From positions 33,628,803-33,692,802 of the forward strand of contig LS997566.1 of assembly GCA_000469685.2 (NCBI GenBank): a stretch of 64,000 bases of DNA, read 5' to 3'. Shown in pieces: positions 20,993 through 33,100 of this stretch. The position numbers and the translations under genes were made by a program. Under the pieces are notes generated by a model that saw only the letters and a list, made by a program, of their open reading frames with translations, searched no databases and was not told the origin of the DNA. Within the stretch, counting starts at the first letter, position 1. Each line of letters begins with the position of its first letter. Source of the DNA: Haemonchus contortus. Its lineage: Eukaryota; Nematoda; Chromadorea; Rhabditida; Trichostrongylidae.

Positions 20993-23750
20993 ATGCCAGT
21001 TCAGACCAGACAGAAACCGACGGGTGGCGAAGCAGAAACCCTTTTGGAAAGCACGCAAAGTGAGTCGGCCGATGAGAAGAACGACGGAACTAAAGAGAAC
21101 ACGATTCATCGAGACCGCTATGCTGATCTTGATGCAGACAAGTTGATGGATGCCTATGGTTTTGGAAGGTGTTTAGGTTTATCCACAGTTTCGATGCTTT
21201 TCTGAAATCCTCAGGCTTTGCTCTTGTGATGAAAAGCTCTTTCACAGATATCAGTTTTTTGGTTATTTTCTTTCCGAATGCATGAACTTCTTCTACTCGG
21301 CGGCAATGTACGTCATGCCTTATGTAGAACCCAATCCTGTGCTCGAATGCACTTTCAAGGTAAGCAAGACGATTTCAATCCCACTTGCTCGTGACTCGGT
21401 TTGTTTCACACTCTTAAAGTAATCCGCGTGTAGTTCAAAATGCAAAGTCAAAATCACTTGTTAATTTGCGATGATTAAAAGGGAGCAATCATTTGCTGAT
21501 CAGTTTGAATTCGGGAAACTGAAGTAACTGCACTGTATTCTGGAACCGCGGTTGTGCACCACTATGCTCGTCGAAACTGGTCGGTTACGGTTGGTTGTGT
21601 CTTGACTATCATATTCCACACAGTAGCAATGGAGAGTCTGTCTACCACATGGCAAATATGAAGGGCTACCCCTGATCTTCATTCAGACTTGTTATGGCCT
21701 TCTTTTACAGGTACCTTGCGAAGCCCTTGTTCCTTTACTTTTACTGGATGTAGAAGCTCTTGAGAACTATAATTTATTCAGTTTGTTTAAATTGGAGGAA
21801 TCAGAGGGTTAGGAACCTCACGAAACTTGTTTCCCAACCTCCTCCTACACTAGAGGATCTCGAATTGCCCGGAATTATCAGAAAAACGGTGCCCTGAATA
21901 GTATATTATAAATCTGAGAAGATCTGTGAAATTGCAGTTTTCTTGAAGATTCGCCTGAACGAACTCAGAAGTGTGCAGGTCAATACCGCTGACTACTCAC
22001 ACAGCAGTTTTTCTTGGCACCCTACACTTGAAGCTACAGTTCACGATAATTTTGGGTAATCCAGATTATGATAAAAAATGGAAGACAAGATCGAAAATAA
22101 TGCGATGAAGGTGAAGAAACTGCGTGAATCGGTGTTTCCAAAATGAAAAAGGCTTCGAAGAAGCCTTAAAAAGGGGGCTGGACGAGGTTGAGATCAGAAG
22201 AATGAAGAAGAGAGAGGCGTTCGGACGAGCTACGCATAGTGCGTCATTGCGTGACGAGCTCCGCATAGTGCGTCATTGCGTACGACTACTACTATGGTAA
22301 AAATTCATTCACTTATAAGCATAAGTAAACAAAAAAAACCATAGTAACAGCAAAACTAGCCACCCTTTTCAGCCATATGGGGTAGAAAATTAGAATAAGG
22401 GTCGCAACAGCAAAAAAATAGCAGAGAGTAAAAGAATAGGAGAAAAATGTCGTCTCATCACTCGGTGATCAGCTGATTGTGTGTGGGTCCTAGAACGAAT
22501 AGTTGCAGTCTGTATTTTTTCGACACTCGCCTAACGTGACGTCGATTGAGGAGCACGAGAGGGTCCCTTCTACGACCCATGGGGGCCGCTGAGTATTGAT
22601 AAGGTAAGAACTCAGTAACCTTTTTTATCGTGAACCGTGCCTTTAGGCGGAATTTTTTACGCTTTCCGTAGCGAGCCGTTAATGATCTATCTTCGAAATG
22701 GAATTATTCTTACTCTGTTACAGTATTCAGTGGTAACGGCTCTTCGTGTTTCCGCAGCACAGATTCATATCTCTGCTGCGATAAGGTTAACCAGTCGGGC
22801 CGCCCAGCTAACGCCGGGCTTCCCTCCTTCTAATGGGTTCGCCCGGCTACGCCGGGCGCTCCTCCTTCCTCTGGGAAATTTTCTATGCGCAAATAACACT
22901 TCGGATTCTACCTTTTCTTTGAAAGCTGTACACCCTCAGTATTAGCTTCAAACTGTGAGCGATTTTTTCTGTAAGCCATCTTCGCTGTGTCCGAATAGAA
23001 CATCGCATTATATCACAAAAGCGATTATTTAGAGAAAAAGTATTCAGACTTCATCGCGGCTGAGTCTACCATTTTAGATACCATCAATGTTCCCAGCCAA
23101 CTCCTTGTGCCTTCAAGCTTCAACGGTCTGGGTCCGAACCAACAGTATTTACTCACGCCCAGTCCTTTAGGGCGGAGTTTCGTCTTGCAACCTATCATCA
23201 GTGTTTCCACCCTGCCGCTGTATTCCTACCAAATCTGAACGCTATAGGTCCAAGTTTGAGTTTTTCACACAAACCCCGCCCCTTGTGGGCGGAGTCCGGT
23301 CCTGCCACCCACCATAAGTGTTTCCACCCTGCCGCCTGTATTCCTACCAAATTTGAACGCTCTAGGTCCAAGTTTGAGTTTTTCACACAAACCCCGCCCC
23401 TTGTGGGCGGAGTCCGGTCCTGCCACCCACCATAAGTGTTTCCATCCTGCCGCCTGTATTCCTACCAAATGTGAACGCTCTAGGTCCAAGTTTAAGTTTT
23501 TCACACAAACCCCGCCCCTTGTGGGCGGAGTCCGGTCCTGCCACCCACCATAAGTGTTTCCATCCTGCCGCCTGTATTCCTACCAAATGTGAACGCTCTA
23601 GGTCCAAGTTTAAGTTTTTCACACAAACCCCGCCCCTTGTGGGCGGAGTCCGGTCCTGCCACCCACTATAAGTGTTCCCATCCTGCCCCCCTTACACCTA
23701 CCAAGTTTGAACTCTCTAGGTCGACGGGAACCGGAGTTATGAATTTCCGG

Positions 23751-23800
<50 letters not shown>

Positions 23801-24061
23801 ACATACACACATACACACATACACACATACACACATACACACATACACACATACACACATACACACATACACACATACACACATACACACATACACACAT
23901 ACACACAAACACACATACACACATACACACATACACACATACACACATACACACATACACACATACACACATACACACATACACACATACACACATACAC
24001 ACATACACACATACACACATACACACATACACACATACACACATACACACATACACACATA

Positions 24062-24102
<41 letters not shown>

Positions 24103-27100
24103 CAACAGACACACTTAGCGCGTTATATATAGTAGGATAACTGATATTGAATCGATTACTGGCTTTTCTTTGATAGTACAAGGAATCGAACTCTTGTCAG
24201 GCAAAAGTGCTTGTTACTGCCCAGCCGATGGATGGGGCATAACCTAGAAAGGACAATTCACCTCCCCTGATTTAATGTTCCGGACGGAAGAGTTGCTGGT
24301 TCACCATGGTTTTGCTGATCATCGATTTCCTCGAGCGGACGCCAGAAACTCTCCATTCGCCCCGTCGTGAGCCAAAGCGGTACAGTGGATATTCCCCTCT
24401 CGAGAGTCACGAGGCACAGCATTTCTTTCGTTGACTGCCGTTCTGGTGTCCAGAGTGATCCACTTAATAACCGCCCTGATCCAGCGATTATCGCGATATC
24501 GCATAAGCGGCCCGCCTGGTCTTCGATTTTTTTTTTTGCTGAGCAACGGCATCCCTGATCTCCTTTCGTTGACCGAGCGCGGAACTCCGGACTCCGTTCT
24601 TCACTTCCGTGTTTATGAAAATTTCTGGCATCTTTCTTGCTAATTAGTCTTGATTAAAGAATGAATCCATACCCGTCGATCCAGAATGCCGAATCATGGC
24701 GGTCGATGAAGGCTCGCCGAATGGAGTATGTGGCATTGCAATCGGAACGAATCTTAAGTGAGTCGTAGTTGTAACGAATGGCAGTAATTCTAGTAATCCG
24801 TTGCTAATATGATAGTGATTTCGAGGCCTTTGAGCGCAGACTAATAGGTCACCTATAAGCGCTGCTCTCTTCAAACTTGAACATACACAAGTTGTAGACA
24901 ACCTGTCCCGGCACAACAAAATTACTTTAACGGTGTATACTATAATAAGGAAGAGAGCAAGAAATTATTCGCCTGTTTACTGCGCCCAGTCAGAGAATAC
25001 GGAGAAAAGCTCATCGATGGGGTATAAAAATCGAATTAGGTTCGAAAGAACAGCTGACTACTTCGTTGACGAACTGTGTAAGGTTTGCGGTAACTTGTAG
25101 TTACCTTGGCAAAACAACAGCTTTTTCCTTGAGGCACACACAGTACAATTAAGACACGAGATCTTTACAATGTGAATAGAATTAGGATTAATACAGCAGA
25201 TTAAGATACATTTAAAACAAATGAGATTTTGCGAGAGGGATGAGTGTTGGCCCTACATCACAAGGCACCAAAGTGCGACAATTTACGGTTCCTCTTCTTG
25301 GGGATGAGGTTAAGAGCGCAATTTCAAGAGCTTCAGGGGTGAATCGATGTTCGGTGAGAACGAGTCATTGGATGAGAGATATGCCCTTTTATATGCAGCT
25401 CTTCCCGCGCATGGATTTTCGTAACCTTACTGTCTCTCTTCACCTCAATTTTGCGCCTTCCCTACGTATTCTGGGGCTCTAAAGAGTGGTGCCCACTCGT
25501 CCCTTTCGTCTTATGGTGAGCTTTTGTGCATGCAACTTCTTTTTTCCTTTTTTAGCGGTGGTCTGCGCCGCCTTTGTGTGGCCCATGCCATCTTGGAGTA
25601 ATCGTTTTCTTGAAGGGCTGCACTGCATTGCCCTCTTCATCCTATCTCCTTTTCTGCATAAACCTTTCAACTTCCTTCTTTGGTTTTTATGCCGTCGGGA
25701 GCCACTCGCCTACCCAGAACTTCCTGACACTCTCATACCATCTTTTGGTGCAATAGACTCTGATTCGATCTTGCCCTTCATAAGGAGCTCTCCCCGACGA
25801 CTTGCGTGGCGGTACCATTCTCCGGCTTTTGCGCCGTCGAGAATTCGCACATGGTTTACGACCTTTCCCACATCCTGAACTAATGCCTTCATCGAATAGT
25901 ACACCTTGAAGCGTTTTTTCTCCTGCTCGAGGGTTTGGCGCTCTATTGGGTCATGCTGATGGCGACTTGTGCGTCCCTTGACGCCGTCCTTCTAGCCGCG
26001 GTGCCAAGTCCTTAACGATGCCGTCGGTGCTCGCTTCTTCAATCCCCACGATTAACAGTAAATTCGAGTTTAGTTCTATCTGAGGTAGCTCGTCCATACT
26101 GTATATGGTCCCTGTCACAGCATCGTCCAACAACATGCGAATTTTCGACAAGCAGCGTGGTGTAAGGAGGTGTTGCTCTCTATTTTTCTAATGAGTCGGT
26201 CCCTCCCAATCTTGGCCTTTAGAGCTGCTTGGTAAATCCCACTTATGCGGACGATACCCTCCTCATCTTGCATAGCTTAATGATAGACATCCTCTGATTG
26301 CACGCTTTCCGTACTCAATTGGGCTTGTAGGCACTTCATTTTGAAGTAGAGCAAAGATAGTCAGAAGGCTTCTTTTGCAGCTTCATCCTTAAGGCACACA
26401 CAGTACAATTAAGGCACGAGATCTTTACAATGAGAACAGTAATAGAGTACAATACAGCAGGTTTAGATACTATTGCGAGAAATGAGATCTTGCGAGAGGG
26501 AGGAGTGTTAGCCCTACATCTCATGGAATGAATCAGTGGATGAGAGATATGCCCTTTTATATGCAGCTCTTCCCGCGCACGGATATTTCGTAATCTTACT
26601 GCGTGCCCGGTGAGAATGAATCATTGGGTGAGAGATATGCTCTTTTATATACTCCTCTTCCCGTGCACGGATATTTCGTAATCTTACTCTCTCTCTTTAC
26701 CTCGATTTAGTGCCTTCTTTACAACTGTATGATCGCAGAAAGTTCCCCTAGGGTACATCGACATCTCTTATTCGTACTGTAGTTGATGGCATGTAAGAAA
26801 AGCTAGTGAATAGGTTTGCTTGCACTGAGCTTTAACCATACTGTCCAGCCATTTTCTAGTATTCGAGATCCACCGTACTCCAGCTCATTGATCACAGAGT
26901 TTGGAATCAGCTGCAGTTCGTTCATTTGGAAGGAAGCTGGGCTGACAGCGTTCACGATCGGTGCGTCATTTAGTGAAACAGAGGTCTAGAGCAATCTTTC
27001 TGGTTGTTGAATTAGAAGTAGAAGTAAAGAAGAAGAACTTTCCCAGATGAATTCAGGTGCCGTTCTGGTAGTTCCGGGAATGTCGGCCTTATCAGACGAG

Positions 27101-30100
27101 TATGGTCGTAGACCTGTGACGGTCATCTGTTTATTCATCGCGTAAGTTTCATCTACCCTTGTTCGTATATCCCACAACTTTTGTCAAGCTACTCATCTAT
27201 GAAGACATAGTAGAAGGTTGATGTTTTCGTTGATCAATAGCCACCATATCTTACCTGGCGCTCCCGCCCTGTGTGAAGATCAATTTGAATTCCCTGATGA
27301 TTAAGTCATACTGTGTGTATAGCGTACAGAAAATGACATCAACCAGAACGGCGGAGCACTGTGCAGAAGACAACCATTCCGGCAATCCTTTCGCAGGGAT
27401 TCAGGACGATTGAACACATCCACGCAATACTCGACGAAGTGTTGTGATAGAGCAAGACACCGCATATTTTGTGTTCACCTAATCGAGTGAGGCTTTTACG
27501 CTGTTGAAGCAGAAAAGTCTACCAAAGCATTGTGTTTTTAAGGATACAGTTACAGAATACAGAACGCCAAAGTCTAAAAAAATGTTGGGAAAAAGGAGGG
27601 AAACCGACTACTCTTCTTTTGAATTTTTCGATGCCATTCTACTCTCGAAAACGTCATTCATCATTTAGAATGGGAAGGCGTGTGAGTGATGCCAGAAGGC
27701 ATCGGACACGAGAGATGTTTGCATCATTTTATCGTTGTAAATGACATACTTTGTACGGAACATCGAGAGGGCAAAGCGATTCTTCCGGAGCGCAGAACGC
27801 TTGTGATAAAACCGGCATTTCTGGGGGGAGAAGTAAAGACGATGAGCAACTAAGCTTCAGTGTTGAGCACAAGGAACAGGTATGAGGAACATTCAGGGAG
27901 TTAATAAGCCCGACTTCCTTGCCCAGTGGCACCTTCTGCCTTGACTTACGATTTGAAACGCTCAGCCGGGAATGCAAATAATCTGATACCGAATCACAAA
28001 AACCTCCGCCCGAGAATGTACGTCTACATATTGAGCGTTGACAAATCCATGGCTTCCCGTTCCGTGGAGTCGACCATCAAAAAATTAGATGAAAAGCGAG
28101 AATTGAAGTCAAGATTCTCCCTCACCTTTATGCTTGGTCGCCTTGAAAATTGCTTAACATTGGTGAAAACGTGAACGAATACGTTTTTATCTTCCGTTAT
28201 TTCTTACAGGTTTATTTGTCATTCACTTGCATCCGTCGCGCCAGATTATATTATTTTCATATTGCTAAGGTTTATTATTGGAGCTTCAAGCGACGTAGGT
28301 TCTGACAAATCCATTGTCATATTTATGCACATTGTGCACATGTAGCAGTAGGGGTGTTTAGAAAGTTAGCACATATCTTCACTATAGCCTCTGATTTAAA
28401 AATAGTCCCATAATGGCCAGTTTTCCTGTTAAAACATCCTCATCAAATCGGTAACAGACCTATTCGGAAGAAAGCTGTGGTGAGGAGGAAGGTTTGTGCG
28501 GAAAATATCAAACATTGCTCATCGTCTTGGGATCCTCTCGGAAAAGCAGAATTTCGTATCACCCTGCAACGAAATGCAGTCTCTTTTTGCAATCATATCA
28601 TTGCAGACATACTACTCTGTACGCACCACTCTCACTTGTGAATTATTGCCATCGAGGAGCAGAGCATGGATCACTGTTGTACAGACCATAGGTACTTCAT
28701 TTGAAATACATTTGGGAGTACAACTCAATTAGATAGTAATATATAAGAAGCTTGATTTCGACTGCTGACCATCCAGAGGTCAATGGTCAACTGCGGATTT
28801 GCTCAGAGGCTCGATCCACGTCTAGGCAGATTCGTTTAACGCTGCTCGTGTACTACTTTTCATAGCTATAAGTCTACCTGAAGCGTTCTTTAAACTTTGC
28901 ATTACGGGACTTTTCTCGAAAAAAAAACCCAAAGAAAAAATGATTGTAGTAAATGGTTGCGTTCAGACTCAGAATTCGCTTTATAACGAACGAGTTCTCT
29001 TTCCAGAAGTTTTCCGAGACATTTGTCTGAAAAGTCCTATTATGCGAAGTTTGAAGAAAGTTCTCAGATGGATCTGAAATCATGCAAACAGTGTACTCAC
29101 TCAGCTCATCGGCCAACAAGATTCTAAAACCTTTTTTCTTCACAAGTAGTTTTCAGAGCACAAAAGTGTAATTATTTTTCCATTTGATGGAACTTCAACA
29201 AGTTCGAACTTGAGGTCTGAAAACTCGATTTCAGCTTGGGTTTTCGGAATGTTCTGGGTTGGTTTGCTCTCCCTATTCATTCATAAATGGCGACTTATGT
29301 ACTTCGCATGTGCAGCTCCTGGAATTTTGACAGTTGTATATTATTTGTAAGTTGTTATGCAAGTCATGCGCGCGATAAAGCCTCCCACAATGGGAACGCT
29401 AACCGTATGTATGGCTTCCAAGGAACATTTTCATATGCTATGTCATGAACATTTGGCGAGTGGTTACTGAACATATTTTTCCTGACGACATCACAACGAA
29501 AATTTTTAATATGGAAACAAAAGCGAATGCTGTTGCTCAAAACAGGTTACCACGAATGCATTTTCTGGGGTGCTGGGCTATGCGCAAGGTAGAATCAATT
29601 CAAACCCGACATACACTGCGTTTATAATAATACAGATATCACCGAGATTCGCTTCAGGAAAAGGCTCAACATAGAAAGTGTGCTCTATTCGCACTGTAAC
29701 TTGTAGACAAACAGCAGGTTCCATCTCAATAGAATGGATAATTTTCCCCTCTTTTTTCTCAGGAAACTTTGTCTATGTTTAAATGATAGAGGCACCTCAT
29801 GTTTTCTCTTCGCGTTACATTTTCACACTACACAATTACTTAATTCGTGTAGTGTTTTGCAACTTCAGATAATGGGTAAAATTTACCAACCAACTGATTA
29901 CGCGAAAGATCAAATTCTCGCAAAGAAGAGGAATCATCTAATCGTAGGATCGTCCGAAATTTGGGCCGATGCCACGCAGCTGTCGACAGTTTGGTCACGA
30001 ATCCTGCAGAGTATGCGACCAGAAGAAGTACGGGAAGTCCCTCATTGCTTTCGCAAGGAAACAAGTGACGAATTCCGATGGAGGCGTGCAGTACGACTAT

Positions 30101-33100
30101 GACATGTACGAAAATCAGATCCTCTTTGACGCTCATTGTCTCGAGGATTACTGTTTGGGACGTGATAAATATATCTGAGTTTATCGTTAGGCGGAGAACA
30201 AAACATCAGGAGAAGAAAACGTGGAGGACGTTTTTCCAATAGAAAAAATATGACTGTGATGGTCCAGATGGCATCCGATTCTATTGGCACGATCTGAGAA
30301 AGGATTGGCTTCACTTTTCAGACGAAATTCCAAGGGAGAAGGGGTCATGGTACGGACGGCAGTTTCTTCTCGTAAACGTCCTCATTCATGGTTCGCTCCG
30401 AAGAAGCTCTACTCTCCAGATTATCGAATCGTAATGCGCGTACACTTCTTCCTTTTTCTAGCACAATCAAAGTCAGTCGCAGAATCTCGTATTTATGTAC
30501 CAGAGTACCCAAGCCTGGTTTCGCAGGTACCAAATCGACCTTTTTTACTTGCCTGCTAGTGGCCCTGACTTGAATCCAATGGAAAACGCATAAAGATCCA
30601 TGCTAAGAAAGATTCATGGAGGAAGCAAGCAATTTGGAGGTATCAGTGAGCTGAAGAAAGCAACTGTCGATGCTTGGCACCAAGTTGACCGGAAACCATT
30701 GATAGCCTTCACTTTACCTCAGAAAGTATAGTTGTTTAGAGGTGATTCGAAGAAATCGAGGCCCCATCGATTACTAATCTTGCAACTTCCTTTGTTGCCA
30801 CTTAGCTGCTGAATTAACTGATTTGGCCAGTGGCTGTATCACTTTTGAACATTGGTAAAGTGATCTTTTCCGGAAAAAATCAAGGAAAGACTGTCCATGG
30901 TCTTGAGGTGAAACTCGCTGCTGGTCAACAATTACGGTCACACTTTCCACACTGAAACTATCTGAAGTGCCCTGAAATGTGAGGTTTGGTGGAAATCATG
31001 GATGGGTGTATCATTATTGATTGCAGTGTAGTTCTTCAAGTAAAACTCAGAGAGTCTTCGTGACATTGAACAGGGACACATCAGTGACTCGTTCGGGTTC
31101 TCGGCATTTCGTGACTTAGCTTACAACTGAACCCCTAATTTGCGATGATGGGAGAACAGGATTTTCTTGGATCCTTTTTTTGTACTATTGCTCTTACTCC
31201 TTTTACCAAATTAGTACACATGCAGTAATTCGTTCGTCCGTTTTGCGCAATAGATGCCCTCAAACTTGTCAACTGTATGGATCATTCCAACTGACTTTTC
31301 ATGCATGAAAGATTTATACAACTTGAAACCTTTCAACATTTTTGTAGGAGCTTCCAATCTTTTGAAATGACCCTTCAGAAGCATCCATTTTTTGTCAACT
31401 TTAAAAGTTACAATAGTTTTTTGCCGGAGTCGCCTTATTGGCTAATTCAACACAAGGAATACAAGCGAATTGAACACTACATTGAGACCGCCAATAAGTA
31501 CGTTGAGCAGTTTGTCAGACTTTCTTCAGTCACAATTTTTATTGCATCATCAGGGAAATCAGTTTATTTGGGAATTTAGATCGATATTAAGCTCTCAGAG
31601 GGCGGAGGTGGTGTAGTGGCAAGTGGCGCACTATATCACACGCACGGTCAGGGATTCGAGTCCCGGATTGATGCCGCCCAGGCCAACCATTCCTCCCATC
31701 CCTCCGGGGTCGGTGAATTGGTACCAGACTCGTCTGAGAGAATAAAAGCACTGACTTGTACATCGGCTGGCCACTGCAATTCATTGTATAGGCCACATAC
31801 GCACTCATCACGCCACTACGATTCTGAATGAAAGTCTAGTGCGGAGGCGCATCCCTCAGACGGGATTGATTAACCCCAAAAACTTTATCCTTTATCCTTT
31901 ATTAAGCTCTCACTTCAGATTTTGTAGGTGGAACAACACCGTAATCAATATTGACGCTTGCCGACGTGAGGGACCACCACCGGATGAAAAACGAGAAACT
32001 TGTGCGGCTATGGCTAGAAGTCCGCAAATGATTAAACTTCTACTGATTAATGGATTCATAGAGTTGCGTAACTATCCACTGCTGACATCTTCCCTTAAAT
32101 TCCCGCTACTACTCCGATTCAAATAAGTACTGCGACTGAGCCTTGCAATTATCTTCTTGCTTTGAAGGCGCAGCTTACTATACCTTTAACGCCCCTTTTC
32201 ATGTTAAAATCGGAAGTGATAGTGCTGCATCAGTGGCAACAAAAGAAAGAAAATATACGGAATTCGCAAAATACAAGACTTCAAAAAACCAATCAGTTCT
32301 GGAGCTTTACGAGATGATGACGGCAAAAGAGGTGTTCGCACGAGATTTCAGCTGCGAGCAATTGGGTGTAGAGAGGACTACAGTACTTCTGTTGCCGAAA
32401 ATTGCTTTCCGCCATGGGCTAGGGCCCGGGCGATCAGCTGTTTGGATACCCAAAATGTTCTTCTTTATGAATGATACATCCTCCACCAGGCTGCTCCACC
32501 AACGTGTGGCCGCCACCGGGGCCGGACTTAGAGCCCTTCTTGCGTCTTGTTCGGACAGTTCTTCGACCTGAAAATGCTACATATTACACAGCTAGAAGCC
32601 AGAGATCCGTTCTAGTAGAAAATCTAAGAAATCATCATTATTGTACATAGCGCCTTTAGACTGGGCAAACCTATTATCCAAATGTTCACCCCATTTGAAG
32701 TTTCAACTTTGGACAATAGACTCGTATAGATTAGGGAATAAGGGAATAATTAGCTCAATAAAGTTGAAAAAAGGACTGTGGAGCCTGCCCCATAGACGAA
32801 GCCTTTCTAAGCAGATTGTAGGGAATCCTCGCTAAAACTTAGCTCGTAAGATTCCCAAACGTTGCGCTCTCGTGAAAGCTCTGATATACCCTAACACCTG
32901 CCCAGAGCACTGAATATACATCGCTTTCGTAAGCAGTGTGGCCTGACCTTCAGACCTTCAGATCGCAACGTTTTTTCGATTTTTTTCAAAAAATGTTTTT
33001 TAATTTTTTGTATAAGAAATTTATCCAATTTTTTTGTTTTTTTTTTTCACTATTTTGAGTTTTCACTAAAACTATTTCTTTATTCAGTTGCTTTTATATT

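Noticed and set aside
23150..23730. CRISPR-like or regulatory array
   Set aside because: Period is 118 bp with whole-unit identity, not short repeats with unique spacers, and the context is a eukaryotic intron.
23589..24181. Long overlapping open frames of His-Thr-Ile and Val-Cys repeats on both strands
   Set aside because: They are produced by the 8-bp ACACATAC and CA repeats, which contain no stop codons in any frame; no start context or domain.
31612..31680. Functional tRNA gene
   Set aside because: It is the head of a SINE with a conserved 200-base body and several degenerate copies in the window.
32143..32571. 142-codon frame in transporter intron
   Set aside because: No recognised domain, and it does not fit the phase of neighbouring transporter exons; likely chance.
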